Assembly: GCF_963576675.1 (NCBI RefSeq)
Contig: NC_088913.1
Span: forward strand, 74,585,001-74,649,000
DNA: 64,000 nucleotides
Source: Euphorbia lathyris
Lineage: Eukaryota; Streptophyta; Magnoliopsida; Malpighiales; Euphorbiaceae
Direction: 5' to 3'
Shown: positions 11,137 to 22,756 of the stretch, one piece after another
How positions within the stretch are numbered: position 1 is the first letter of the stretch
How the letters are laid out: the number at the start of each line of letters is the position of its first letter
Notes under the pieces: model-generated
What the model saw: only the letters and a program-made list of their open reading frames with translations
The model's database searches: none
What the model was told of the DNA's origin: nothing
Position numbers and translations under genes: made by a program

Positions 11137-11144
11137 TATAAATA
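11137..11144 (+). promoter_or_regulatory. TATA box of the host gene
   Basis: TATAAATA preceded by a CT-rich stretch (TTTTTTCTCTCTC). It predicts a transcription start near 11167-11172, almost on top of the first in-frame ATG (11168). That favours the second ATG at 11189 as the real initiator. Confidence 0.7.
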
Positions 11145-11167
11145 ACTACTTCTGCCTACTCGCCCAT

Positions 11168-12428
11168 ATGGATTCATGTTCTGTAATCATGGCTGACTCA
11201 CTTCCAGATTTACAATACTGCCTCCCAACTGAGTTTTTCACTGAGATAGACCGAGTCATCGACTTTCCGATTGACTTCCCTTACGAGTTCGACTCCTCTG
11301 GTCTAGCTGACTCCACCGAGACGGAAAGCAGCGACGAAGATGATTCCGCAGTTGGATTGACTCGGTCTCTGATTCAGCAACTCGATTATGAACTTAAGGT
11401 ACTACTTACACAACTTGTATTTAACTTTTATCAGATTTACTTGGATTTTGTGTGTTATTAATGGAGATATGGATTCCGATTCATTTGTTTTTACTTCGAT
11501 TTGACTCAATAGAAGAACAGGACTGCATCTGGTTCACCGAAATCGACTCTCTGCGGAATCGGAGGTTGGTCGATGTCGCGCAACGGCGGGCTCTCGCCTC
11601 CGACGACGCCTCTTGGCACCAGATATGATAAATCGGAACCGATATATGCAGGCGCCGGCGATGTTTTGCGGTTGAAAAATGGCGTAAGCAATCAAACTAC
11701 GGGGATTTACTCGAGTCAGGGATTTGTGTACGGTGTTTCGCAGTTGCCGAACCAGGATCAGTTGAATCGTTCTTATTCTGTTTGGGGAACGCAACAATTG
11801 AAAGCAGAGTCGCCTCATCTTCCGCAAAATCAAATCCAAAACAGAGGAACAAGTACTGCGGGCTACCAAAATGGCAGATTCGTGCGTCCTCTAGGTCTGC
11901 CACAGTCTGCTTGGCCGCCTCTACAAGTTCAGAAAAACAAACACCGTTCTCCGGCGAGTTCCACCCCTGCTTTTCTGAGCGGATCTGGTGTTAAAAGTTG
12001 TGCCGGCACCGGCGTTTTCTTGCCTCGCAGATTTAACGATTCCGTTCATATTAAGAAATCAGGTATGTTTAATGAGTTAAATCTTAATTACTGCTGATTT
12101 AGGCACAAAACTGGATCTAATTTTGAAATCCTAATTTCTTGTATACTGTATTGCTTCCAGCCAAGGTTGAAGACATAGACAGGCGTGCCAATAGCTGTCA
12201 AAGCTTGAATGGTGCTTTTGCCTCTAAACATGGTAAGTTAAATCCGTTTTATCATTTTTGTTCATGAAAAAGCTCCTTGTAGTACAGCAAAAAATAATAA
12301 TGAAATTTGCAGATCATGCATCTATAGCTACAACCAAAAGTGGCTTGCTGGCACAGCACAAGTCGAATTTACAGACGGAAAATGCTGTCAAGAATGAGAT
12401 TTGTCTTCCTCAGGAATGGATATATTGA
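11168..12428 (+). CDS. Plant-specific uncharacterized protein, four exons
   Basis: Exons are 11168-11398, 11513-12062, 12161-12232 and 12313-12428, all with GT-AG borders and consistent phases, giving 322 residues (315 if translation starts at the ATG at 11189). The protein has an acidic N-terminus (TETESSDEDDSAVGLTRSL), then blocks I recognise from a conserved angiosperm family of unknown function: SPKSTLCGIGGWS, SPPTTPLG, a DKSEPIYAGAGDVLRLK segment, GRFVRPLGLPQSAWPPLQ, a GSGVKSCAGTGVFLPRR block, and the terminal LPQEWIY (LPQEWTY in relatives). No enzymatic motif, signal peptide or membrane span is seen. A second copy of exon 4 lies at 14867-14982 beyond an antisense LINE, offering an alternative last exon. 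Structure is well supported; function is not known to me. Confidence 0.85.
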
Positions 12429-12883
12429 TCCAAGAATATATGGAAGTAGAGAGATTCACTGGAAAAGTAAGTGTAGAGAGGTAGAAGATTCTGTTAGATT
12501 CTATGACAGTTGGGTTTCAAGGAAAAAGGATTCAAAGGATTCAAAGGATTCAAGAACTAAATAATAAGAAATCCTTTTTGTGAAGCAAATAAGAAAGAAG
12601 AAAACTAATAATAGAGGAATATATTTTATTGTGATAAAAGCATATTATAATGTTATAGTATTTAGTTTTATTTATTTATTTGTTATTTATCGGGGAGGAT
12701 TGAATTTTACTACCCTCCATATGTTTGCAAGTTTGTAACAAACCCATGGCAATTAATAATAATTTATTTATTTATTTTTACCATTTTTGCCTTTTTTTCT
12801 TGTTTTTTTTTTGATTTTTTTTAAGAGGAAGGCTAACATCCAAAGAAAACAATAAAAAAAAAACCAATAAAAAAATTAATAAG
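12276..12883 (+). repeat. Direct repeat copy 1: end of intron 3, last exon and 3' flank of the host gene
   Basis: About 608 bases nearly identical to 14830-15411, with small indels. They start at the shared CTTGTAGTA and end at the shared AATTAATAAG. The exon part differs at about 8 of 116 positions. The tract GGATTCAAAGGATTCAAAGG is expanded here. It directly precedes the poly(T) end of the antisense LINE. Confidence 0.88.
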
Positions 12884-12908
12884 AAAAACCTCTTCTAAGA
12901 AAAACCTC

Positions 12909-14829
12909 TTTTTTTTTTTTTTTTTTTTTTGACGAAAAGAATAATCAATAAATAGAATTAATCAATTGTTTACATCCGATTCAGCTAAATGTGTCGTAAA
13001 TAGAGGAGCTGAATCCCAGTATGTTGGGCTTTGCCAAGAAAAAGAAGAACTAGCTAAGAGATCTGCAACACGATTTGCTAGCCTGGGGATATAGGTGACT
13101 GAAACATCAACACAATCCAATGCTATTGCCCGACAGTGCCGGATAATGTCCTCGAACTTAGAGATGCCCTCAGATTGCCTGTTAAACGCATCAATGACTA
13201 TTTTAGCATCCATTTCTAGTACTGCCTTGTCCAAGCCATTGTTTTTTTATCCAACTGAGGGCTTCCTTCAATCCAAACGCCTCAGCCAGCTGTGCTGCCC
13301 AGCAACCAGGTTTATGAGCTGTCCAGCATGCTCGTATTCTGCCCAAGACGTGCCTACAGACCAATCCGAAGCCCATGGAATGCGACTGACACCGAACTGC
13401 TGCATCAATATTTATTTTCCACGACCTAATGGGCGGCTATGTCCACCTAGCGGCCGCTGATTTGTTCCTATCAACAGGGCGTGCAAGAGGGGAAATGACT
13501 TTATTTTCAGCAGCATATTTCGACAACCATCGGAAGCTACGCGAGATACAAATTCTAGCTGGAATAATCTGTTTGTTCCATACATAGTTATTTCCCTGTT
13601 TCCAAATTTCCCAAACAATTACACACATACGCATCTTTTCATCGACACTACTAGCATTCTTGATCATAGCAGCAAACCAACTCATGAAATCAGCATAATG
13701 CATGCCTATTTGCACAATATTTCTCGCTTGCCAACAAGTGGTAGCAAAATGACAGTCAATAAATAGGTGGCAATTATGTTCACCCACATCATGGCATATA
13801 TCACAAATATTACTAACTTGTATTCCTCTGTAGTATAGATTATCCATGTGAAGCAACAATTCAGAACAACCCGCCCTCCAAAGTTCTTCACCTTTGGAGG
13901 GATGTTTAGACTCCACAGGGTTCGCCAAAGATCACTGAAATCATTCTCAGCAGTACCATATCGTTGCACAAAGCCTACCCGATAGCCCGACTTGACAGTA
14001 TAGGCGCCCGTTCTTCAAAAGTGCTAGACAATGCAATCCTCCTTACTCACATTCCATGTCGCTGTCTGTAATATATGCTCCGTATCCTCTGCATTGGACA
14101 AAGCCTCTACTTGGGCCACATCCCAATCTCCAGTAATAGGGCACCGCAGATCGGACACACGAAGATCCTCCGTACTCGCGACCATAGTGGTAGAGGGCCT
14201 GAAGCCTACAGCGTTAGCCAGCTAAGGTTGGTCCCACACATGAATCATATCTCCTCTTCCAACTTTCCATCTACACCCCTCCTCTAAACACGGTTTGGCA
14301 TTCCATATACTCCGCCACACTAGGCTCGGGTTGTTACCTAACTGACCCGTCCAGAACGTCCCTTCATGGAAGTATTTAGCTTTGAGAATCTTACTAGCCA
14401 GAGTATTTTTGTCTGAAATTAAGTGCCACACATGCTTGCCAAGGAGGGCTATGTTGAACGTCCCCAAATGGCGAAAGCCCAAACCTCCATCTTCCTTCCT
14501 ACGACACAGTCTTTCCCACGATATCCAGTGAATCTTCCTCTTATCCCCTGTCGACCCCCACCAGAATGAGTTCATCATTCTTTGTAACTCATCACACAAG
14601 GTCCCTTGCGAAAGAAAAATACTCATACAGTAAGAGGGGATCGCTTGCGCTACTGATTTCAGAAGTACCTCTCTCCCTGCCTGAGATATGAACTTACCAT
14701 GCCATCCATTCACCCTTCTCCACAGCCTCCCATGCAAGTGGCTAAACACTGCTCGTTTCCTCCGGCCAATAAGTGAAGGGAGACCCAAGTAGTGTCCCGT
14801 ATTCAGAGGTGCGGATACACCAATGATTT
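12909..14829 (-). mobile_element. 5'-truncated L1-type LINE between the two exon copies
   Basis: On the minus strand the element ends in a 22-base A-tail (T22 at 12909-12930 on the plus strand). Its 5' end is cut inside the reverse transcriptase, at YLGLPSLIGRRKRAVFSHL. It sits precisely between two copies of a direct repeat, with about 25 bases of extra sequence (two AAAAACCTCTT words) at its 3' side. Confidence 0.88.
12962..14829 (-). pseudogene. LINE ORF2 C-terminal part: RT thumb, zf-RVT, RNase H (broken)
   Basis: The polypeptide would reverse-transcribe LINE RNA at the insertion site. Visible from 14829 downward: RT C-terminal region (NGWHGKFISQAGREVLLKSV, DGGLGFRHLGTFNIALLGK), then the zf-RVT region in shifted frames (about 13970-13440; WRTLWSLNIPPKVKNF, CDICHDVGEHNCHLFIDC), then the RNase H domain ending at 12962 (MDAKIVIDAFNRQ, RLANRVADLL). 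Several frameshifts and a stop at about 14222 make it inactive. The endonuclease and RT fingers are missing through 5' truncation. Confidence 0.85.
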
Positions 14830-15411
14830 CTTGTAGTATAGCAAAAATCAATCATGAAATTTGCAGATCATGCATCTGTAGCTACAACCAAAAGTGGCTT
14901 GCTGGCACAACACCAGTCAAATTTACAAACGGAAAGTGCTGTCAAAAATGAGATTTTTCTTCCTCAGGAATGGATATATTGATCCAAGAATTATAGTATT
15001 CAACCATGGAGTTAGAGATTTACTGGAAAAGTAAATGTAGAGAGGTAGAAGATTCTGTTAGATGCTATGACAGCTGGATTTCAAGGAAAAAGGATTCAAA
15101 GGATTGAAGAAGAAAACAATAAGAAATCCTTTTTGTGAAGCAAATAAGAAAGAAGAAAACTAATAATAGAGGAATATATTTTATTGTGATAAAAGCATAT
15201 TATAATGTTAATAATATTTAGTTTTATTTATTTGTTATTTATCGGGGAGGATTGAATTTTACTACCCTCCATACATATAAGTTTGTAACAAACCCATGCC
15301 AATCAATAAGAATTTATTTATTTACTTTTACCATTTTTGCATTTTTTTCTTGCTTTTTTGAATTTTTTAAGAGAGGAAGGCTAATATCCAAAAAAATAAT
15401 AAATTAATAAG
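14830..15411 (+). repeat. Direct repeat copy 2 with a second terminal exon (14867-14982)
   Basis: This copy of 12276-12883 keeps the polypyrimidine/AG acceptor (AAATTTGCAG, 14857-14866), an open 116-base exon in the same phase and the same ending LPQEWIY followed by TGA at 14980-14982. Eight or so base changes give several amino-acid changes (for example QHKSNLQTEN to QHQSNLQTES), yet no stop or frameshift. The downstream flank is also retained. It could serve as an alternative last exon if the LINE is spliced out as intron. Confidence 0.85.
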
Positions 15412-15805
15412 GTTTTATAGAGGTTTGTATGAGTCACACTGTACTTGTGATGACTTATAGTAAAAGAGTATGCGATTTAAAAAAAAAATTGATTTAGGAT
15501 CTGCTGTTAAATTAATAAGTTGCATAATTTATGGAATAATACAAACTTCTTAAAATATATTAAAGAAATTATATCTTTATAAGGTAATATGAATTTGAGG
15601 GTTTGGCTTCTTGCTAATTTGTAGTGTAACGGTAGGTTTCAGAACATACTGTCACTTTTTTTTTTGCCTTGGGTTGGTGGGTGTGAAAAAGATAGAACAA
15701 CTATATTTTCAAAGGTAACAATTATCCTAGTAGTGCTACAAATCTGTGAGTATGTCAGGACTCAAGATCTCATTGGCTTGAGTAAAGCCCTAACTTCTCG
15801 CGCTA
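15412..15805. other. Non-coding stretch after the second exon copy
   Basis: AT-rich, with short homopolymers at about 15479-15488 and 15657-15665. I see no gene or repeat with a partner in the window. Confidence 0.3.
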
Positions 15806-16320
15806 TTTGGGTCGTGTGGCAGCCCTCAAATTTGCAGTGAAACTTAATACAGATGGTGCTTGCAAAGGTAACCTAAACATGTCTTCAGTAGGTGGGTTGA
15901 TTTTGGGATGAGAAGCGGCTAATGTGGAGGCATTGGTGCGAATATTGGGTACTGTAAAGTCACTGTTGTCGAACTCTCGCGGCTCTATTTCGGTTTGCAG
16001 TTGACCTAGGACAAGGGGTTCATGCAAGTGATTGTTGAAGTGGACTCCAATATTGTGCTTTAGTATATGACGAAATCGATGGAAGTGCATCATCCTTTTG
16101 CTTTATTTGTCTATTTTTGCTTAGAGTTTTGTGATAAGAATTGTAACATCTCTTTTATTCATACCTGGAGGGAAGAGAATCGAGCTGCTGACTGACTTGC
16201 GAACTTCGTAGGCTCTTCTACTTTAAATCACCATGAGTTTAGTGTGCCACCTATAGGCCCACAGAGAATCCTCTGTGATCACTGTAGAGGATCCACGATA
16301 ACTAGAACTATTCGTTTGTA
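15806..16320 (+). pseudogene. LINE RNase H remnant
   Basis: Conceptual plus-strand translation in broken frames shows the RNase H order of plant LINEs: KLNTDGACKGN and VGGLILG near 15840-15905, EVDSNIV near 16038-16056, and WREENRAAD followed by LANFVGSS near 16168-16215. Stops and frameshifts are frequent. It is a decayed 3' end of a LINE. Confidence 0.65.
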
Positions 16321-16786
16321 GTTTCTTTTCTTTTCATTTTCTGTTTTCCGGAGCTTTTAGCCTTTCTTAATTCACCAAAAAATAAAGTAGTTTGAATTAT
16401 AATTAAGATTCTATTTAGTGTAATTGTTTCATAATAATATATAGTGCAATTGTTGTTGTTTATTATTGCTGGCAGTGAATGTTTTTTTTTCAAAATAGTT
16501 ATAAGCAAACTTGATTAAAGAACCAAATGAATACTAATAGTGTGATTATTCTCTATAAGGTATTTTATTTTTGAATTAATTATTATAACCGATAAAGATA
16601 AAGTTAAGAGAAATCATATATAATTTTTGAACAGTTTTGATATTTCATGGTTTTACGTAATTAGATCTATAACTGACGAACGAAAAACATGATGAATAAA
16701 ATAATAATATTTATGACAACATACTCTATAAATTATGTTAAAATTTGGTTACACTTGCCAAAATTAAATTATTGATTATATGGATA

Positions 16787-16900
16787 ATAATGCTATACCT
16801 TCTAAATAAAAACACATTGACTGCGTTATATCTTCTGAATAAAAATTCTCTAACTGTCGTTATACCTTCTGAATAAACAAAAATTGACTGCCAATAATTA
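16787..16900. repeat. Three-copy minisatellite, about 36-base unit
   Basis: The successive units contain CTATACCTTCTAAATAAAAA, TTATATCTTCTGAATAAAAA and TTATACCTTCTGAATAAACA, each followed by an A/T-rich stretch ending in TGACTGC or AACTGTC. Confidence 0.6.
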
Positions 16901-17539
16901 TTTTTTAGCAAACTTAACTGCCAATAATAGGTATATATTTTTACCTTATTTCCTATTTTTTTTTTAAATTATGTAAAAGCAACTTATGAAGTTTTAATTA
17001 AATAATTATTTTAAATGCTTTTCTCAAATTTATAAGGCATGATAGTACTGTTAAAAAAGGGGGTAACACATGATATAAATACAATAGTGTATGAGTAATT
17101 TGTGTTGTGGGCCTGGCTTGGGCTAAATGAAAGAGTTGTGTGCAAACATGGTATAACCATCTAAAGTCTAAGAAAGGATGAAGATGAAGCTTGCCTTCTA
17201 TTTATTTTATTTGCCTTTTTTGGAACTGAAACCCTACGGTACAAGAAATTATTTCAATATTTTATATTTTAATTTTTTTATGATTTATTGGATTGAGACA
17301 TCAAATTAAAATCTATTAGAAATACAATTGTTAGTTATAGTTGTCACCCACTAATTTATAATTTAAACTAGTTACTATAATTTAATAATTAAAATTAATA
17401 ATATTTTATCTAAATTAAATTTATTATTTTAGTTTTATATTTTCTTTAAATAATATTTTTATTGGTAAATATAATAAAATAGTGAAAAAATTAATATATT
17501 ATATCAGTAAGAAATGAGATATCGGTTCCATCATTACTG

Positions 17540-17544
<5 letters not shown>

Positions 17545-17575
<31 letters not shown>
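17545..17575. repeat. (TA)n microsatellite
   Basis: About 15 TA dinucleotides. Confidence 0.9.
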
Positions 17576-17577
<2 letters not shown>

Positions 17578-18074
17578 TTTTATTTTAAAGAAACATTGAT
17601 ATCCTGAGAGTTTTATGCATGCTAAACGGAGTATGAATTATTTAGTGGCTTAATTTAATTTTTTGTTCGGATAATTGATCAAGGATTGTCAATATTATAT
17701 TTAGATATAATTAACATTTGTTATAAGAACCTTTTTTTAATCGGTTGATAATACATAATATTATATTATTATCTGTATATAATTTAATTATCTTTTAGTA
17801 CTTGTTATTATTTAGTTTGTTAATTTGATATTATTATTTTATTCAAAAATGGAAGGGATTAGAAAGATTTTTGAACAAAATATAGGAATTAATCTAAATT
17901 ATGTAAAACTTATATTAAAACTCATAAATATAATATGAATAATTGTATAGATAAATATAATAATATAATTAAAATTATTATATTATATATTATATGTTTT
18001 ATCATTAAAAAAACTAAAGAAGTGGCACAACATATCAATCTTTACTATTTTATTATATATACGTATACAAAAAT

Positions 18075-19960
18075 TTAATATCTCAAGCCAGTTGGTTAAC
18101 TGGGATAAATCTTAAGTTTATTTTGGGAGCAGTATTAGTATCCGGCGCAAGAATAGGCTTATTGGTATCCTGGGTATTCGTGTTGCTCGGCTGCCGTTTA
18201 GTTACCTTGGGGTTCCTATTTTTCAGGGGGCGCCAAAGGCTCATTTTTTTTGCAACCGCTGATGGATCGATTCCTAGCTAAATTTAGTCTCTGGAGGGGA
18301 CGGTCACTCTCTTTAGCAGGAAGACTGACTCTGATCAAATCTGTTTTAACTGGTGCTCTAATTCATTCATTTATGATTTATAAGTGGCCAACCTCTCTTA
18401 TCATTAAGATTGATAAAGTTCTTAGAAACTTCATTTGGACCGGGGACAAAGACCAGCGAAAGATTCTTACTGTCAAGTGGAAGAAATGTTGTCAATTGAA
18501 TGAATTTGAGGGGCTTGGAATCAAGGATATCAGCCTGTTCAATAAATCTCTTCTAGGTAAGTTCAGCTCGGACTTGATTCAAAAAAATGGTTATATTCCT
18601 ACTTTGCTTCGAAATCGTTTCCTTTATCAATCTGCTATGCTTAAGCGCTATATTTCAAACTCCTCGGTTTGGACCTCTGCTAGACCAATTTTTTATCAGA
18701 TCAGTTTGGAAGTGACTTGGTGGTTTGTTGACAATTCTGAGCTGAATTTCTGGACGGACTCAGGGATCTCGCCGACGGTTGCTAATCAGCTCAGCATTCC
18801 GTCTAATATTCAGCGCAAGATTTATGAGCTGCTCCACACGTTCTGAGCAAACAACAATTGGACTAATTTGCATCAACTCCCTGATTTTGTCCAATTAAAC
18901 ATTCAGCGGGTTTCTAGTAGTCGGGACGAAACCGACATTTGCCTTTGGAAGCCGTCTATGTCAGGACTATATACAGCCAAAGGTTTTTACAGCTCTTTCA
19001 GCAACAACACTCCGATTGAGTGGAATAAATTCCTATGGAATGCTTTTGTGCCGCCTAGGCATTCAGTCACCTGCTGGCTAGTGATTCATAGGAAAATTGC
19101 GGTTCAATCCAATTTACAGGTATGTGGTTTTTTTCTAGCCTCGAGATGTGAACTGTGTAAATGTCATATTGAGTCTATTGATCACCTTTTAGTGATGTGG
19201 CTGGTATCAAATAGTCTCCGGAATGTTGTCTTCTCTGTCTTTTGTATACACCGTAGTAGTGTTCTGACCTTCAGGAATTTATTCCGGGATATTAGAGCTG
19301 TCCGTTTACATTCTTATATGAGAAAAGAGTGTAATCTGGCTGTTATAACTGCTGTTTGGTACATTTGGTATATCAGGAATATGGCTATTTTCGAAAATGA
19401 TCTCCCTTCAATTCAATTTCTTCAGAATCGGCTTCACTTTTACATTCAGGAACCAAAATAGGCTGTTACTTTGCCGACACGTGCTAGGCCTCCGTCGGAT
19501 CCGATCATTGTACGCTCCACCGCCGTCGGGTTGGTTGAAGGTTAATACCGACGGTGCGACGGACGGAGCGCGTGGAATCGCAGGAGCTGGAGGGATTTTC
19601 AGAAATTCCCGAGGTTTTGTAATTGGCTGCTATGCTATTAACCTTTCTAGCTCCTATGCGCATATTGTCGAGCTGACTTTCATTATTTTCGCGGTAGAAT
19701 CAGCCTGGGAACGGGGGGTGGCACAACCTTTGGATTGAATCCGATTCTGCCTATGCGGTTGCAATGCTAAACGGAAAGTCTACCACGGTACCCTGGAAAA
19801 TTAGACAAGACTGACTTCAATGTTTATCTAGATTCTCGAATATGAATCGCAGAATCACTCATATATACAGAGAGAGCAATCAGGCGGCGGATCAGCTAGC
19901 CCGTTTTGGCAAAACAGCTTCAGCTCTTACATGGTGGCACTCGGCTCCTTAATTTTGTCA
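18075..19960 (+). pseudogene. LINE ORF2 C-terminal part: RT, zf-RVT, RNase H (broken)
   Basis: RT C-terminus at 18250-18846 (GRSLSLAGRLTLIKSVLTG, FEGLGIKDISLFNKSLLGK). A TGA at 18844-18846 interrupts the frame, which resumes with the zf-RVT region at 18868-19461 (WNAFVPPRHSVTCWLVIHRK, CELCKCHIESIDHLLVMW). The RNase H follows after a frameshift at 19397-19738 (GWLKVNTDGATDG, IAGAGGIFRNSRG). A further frameshift leads to IESDSAYAVAML (about 19725-19770) and RESNQAADQLARFG (about 19870-19910). The order matches plant LINE ORF2 with an RNase H tail. It is inactive. Confidence 0.85.
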
Positions 19961-20168
19961 ATCGTTTGTGTTTGACGATTTATGTAATGTTGCACATGTT
20001 CGTTTCCCTTAATTTTTCTTTTCTTTGAACGCTTTTATTTTTTTTCTCCTCTTTTTGTAATTTTCCTTTTTTCTTAAAAATATTCTGGGTTGATTTGTTG
20101 TGTTAGGGGTGCCAACCTAGTTGTGATGTCTAACCACTTAATCGCGTCCTAATCTTTAATGTAAAAAA
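18075..20168 (+). mobile_element. 5'-truncated L1-type LINE
   Basis: The element enters in the RT domain (LVNWDKS at about 18090, LPFSYLGVPIFQGAPK at about 18195-18240), continues through zf-RVT and RNase H, and ends with an A-tract (AATGTAAAAAAAAG, about 20158-20171). No clear target duplication was found. Confidence 0.82.
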
Positions 20169-21449
20169 AAGATGAGCATTAGGCCATTATATTATACAGA
20201 TAATATTAAGGTAAAAGATCTATTCATATAATTATTAAGTGAGAATAAATCTAGTCTCTATATATAAAACAACACAATCTCAAATTTAACGTTTAAGAAC
20301 AATACACTTTCAAATTTTATTAATAAAAAGTAAGTTTTTTTTAAGTGTAATTTCATATTCCAATCATCTAGTACCTGTGATCTGTCATGAATTTTAGTTA
20401 GTTTCAAATTGATTAATTCTTAAGTTCCTAAAAAAATGGTGGGAGTGGTGGTACTAAGCACAAGAAAATCTCCAAAGCCAAATTCAAAAGAAGAAAGAAT
20501 ACTTCATTCAACAAAACTTGGAAAAGCAAAAGTAGAAAAAGAAAAATATATTTGGGAGACCAAAATTTGCTTTCACCACCGAGTTAGCAGTGGACACCGC
20601 TCTATTTTATTTTAAAAAAAGAATATTTTAATAATTGGGTGCGAAATTTCCCATTTTCTTTGAATTTTTGATTGTTTGGGACCCATTTGTTATATATATG
20701 AAAATTTTATGGGTCACTTTCAAATTCCCCAATTTACAGTTTATAATTTTTTCCGGCCGTTTTTTTTTTCAACCCTTCACTCCGGCCGAGTTCTCTTCCC
20801 CCCTCTTCTCTTTAGTTGTTTAGAAAGGTAGAAGAAACAGTCGGCAATGTACAGATCCGCCTGTTGCTCCTATTTTCTTGTTGTTTATCTTCGTTCGGAT
20901 TTGGATTTTTACTATCTAGTTATTATTTCCTTTTTATTTTTTTCAATTTAAGTTGGTTGGATCCTACACATTTCGGATCTCTGAATTCGTTGGAGCTACA
21001 TCTGTTGGTTATAATTTTTACTTTTATAACATTTTTTGGTTAGCAAGACATAAATTGTAGATCTTATCAATATATCATAAATCCTACTGGATTTATGAGA
21101 TTGCAAAAGAAATGATTTAAATCCGAAGTTCAAGAATAGTTCTGATGATAACAAGACTACAATTGTTTTACTGCAAATTTAGAGTAACGTTAAATATATG
21201 TTTCAACCGTATCCGTTTATGTTAGATTTATCTTTATTTTTTTTTGCTGTTTAGTTGTTTTCTTACCCTAATAAATCATATATTAGATTTAGAAGTTTTA
21301 TTATTTATTGATTTTTATGTTGTACAACGGTAAGTTTTATTATTTACTGTTTTCATGTTGTATCATATTGTACTTGATTGAAATATTGTCAATCCCCGTA
21401 AAAAAAGACTTGATTTTGAAATATTATTATTGTCATAAAAATAAATAAA
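20169..21449. other. Intergenic DNA with no supported gene
   Basis: AT-rich. ORFs of 60-75 codons around 20635-21043 are Phe/Leu/Ser-rich readings of T-rich DNA without family resemblance. A pyrimidine-rich, leader-like patch lies at 20755-20830, but no gene follows that I can recognise. Confidence 0.4.
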
Positions 21450-22027
21450 GGGTTAATGTAAAAAAATACCCCTAACGTTTTGGGTCAGGAGTAATTTTAC
21501 CCTAACGTCTAAAATGGTGCAATTTTACCCATAACGTTGGAAGCCAAGAGCTATTTTACTCATAACGTTGATAAATTGAGCCAATTTCAGACATTATTAT
21601 AAAACACAGATATTTTTGTTCATTATTCTGCACTAATTGCATAACAATTCGTTCTAAAAAAGATTTCATGTTTTTTATAATTTAATAATAGAATTTGAGA
21701 TTAATATTTATAAATTCGGTGGTTTTTTTGAATTTTTTGTCTAATCCGTACAAAAAGACAGTATATTTTTTTTTATTTTTTTTTCACATTCCAACGAATG
21801 TTTATGATTTATTAGTGATAAAATGACACACGTATGAAGTGTAGATAGCAAGATTTATGACCGAGAAAACAATTTGATGAATTATTTCTCAAATTGACCC
21901 AATTGATTAACGTTAGGGTAAAATTGCTCTTGGCTTCCAACGTTAGGGGTAAAATTATACAATTTTAGATATTAGAAATAAAATTACTTCTGGCTCAAAA
22001 TGTTAGGGTATTTTTGCACCTTAACCC
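21450..22027. mobile_element. Mutator-like MITE with long inverted repeats, 9-bp target duplication
   Basis: The termini GGGTTAATGTAAAAAAATAC and ...GGTATTTTTGCACCTTAACCC are inverted, and homology extends about 140 bases inward (ACGTTAGGGTAAAATTGCTC against GAGCTATTTTACTCATAACG). It is flanked by a perfect 9-base duplication ATAAATAAA (21441-21449 and 22028-22036). It is 578 bases long and non-coding. Nine-base duplications are typical of the Mutator superfamily. Confidence 0.88.
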
Positions 22028-22467
22028 ATAAATAAAATAGACTTGATTTTGGTAGTTGTAGTTGTGTTGTGATTTGGTGCTCTGGTTATATATATTTATG
22101 TTTGACTTAGTCAACCATCCTCTCCTCTATCTCCACGTGGTTTACTAGTAAAGTCCTCATCATTTTCTTTTATTTTTTTTATGTGTTTTAGAAAATTCAT
22201 ATATAAGGAGTTCTTTCAAATAAAAAATTTAGAAAATATTTTTATAAGGTAAGTTAGTATTATTATTTTAAATATAAGGCAAGTTATTTAAAATAAAGGG
22301 AGTAAGTTATTATTATTATTTTAAATATAAGGCAAGTTATTATTATTATTTTAAATATAAGGTAAGTTATTTAAAATAAAGGGAGTAAGTTTCTATTTTA
22401 TAATAATTTATATTTTTATATTTTATAATAAGTTATTTAAAATATATTTATCACCATTTGAATCTTT

Positions 22468-22623
22468 TTTTTATTGAAAATTGCATTTGTATTAATTACG
22501 GGGCTAAATTACATTGATCATTGTAGCAAAAGACAGCGATTTCATTAGGAACCTCCTCTATCACTACGTCTACCCTATTGAGCTAGCTCATGTGCAACAA
22601 TGTTGCCGTTTCGTCTGGAACAC
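22468..22623 (-). mobile_element. Very short LINE 3' tail insertion in unit 1 only
   Basis: 156 bases bounded by ATTTGAATCTTT (22456-22467) and ATTTGGATCTTT (22624-22635), with a poly(T) start on the plus strand. The minus strand shows the end of a LINE RNase H (RNGNIVAHELAQ). Unit 2 has the uninterrupted site (CATTTGAATCTTTGATAAAC), so this insertion postdates the duplication. Confidence 0.78.
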
Positions 22624-22756
22624 TATTTGGATCTTTAACAAACCGTAAGTAAAGAGTTTAATCCATATGAAAATTAAAAATTGAAGGATTAGTACTTAAA
22701 ATCTTAAATTAGGGGCTTCATTATATGTTTTTCTTTTGTTTTTTTGGAATAAACGA

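Larger units (their letters stand above)
16321..18074. other. AT-rich intergenic DNA
   Basis: No credible gene. It holds a three-copy minisatellite at about 16787-16900 (units around ATACCTTCTGAATAAA and TTGACTGC, about 36 bases) and a (TA)n tract at 17545-17575. All ORFs here are short and low-complexity. Confidence 0.6.

Noticed and set aside
20635..21043. Two overlapping hydrophobic ORFs after a pyrimidine-rich patch
   Set aside because: No splice structure, homology or promoter; composition explained by T-rich DNA.
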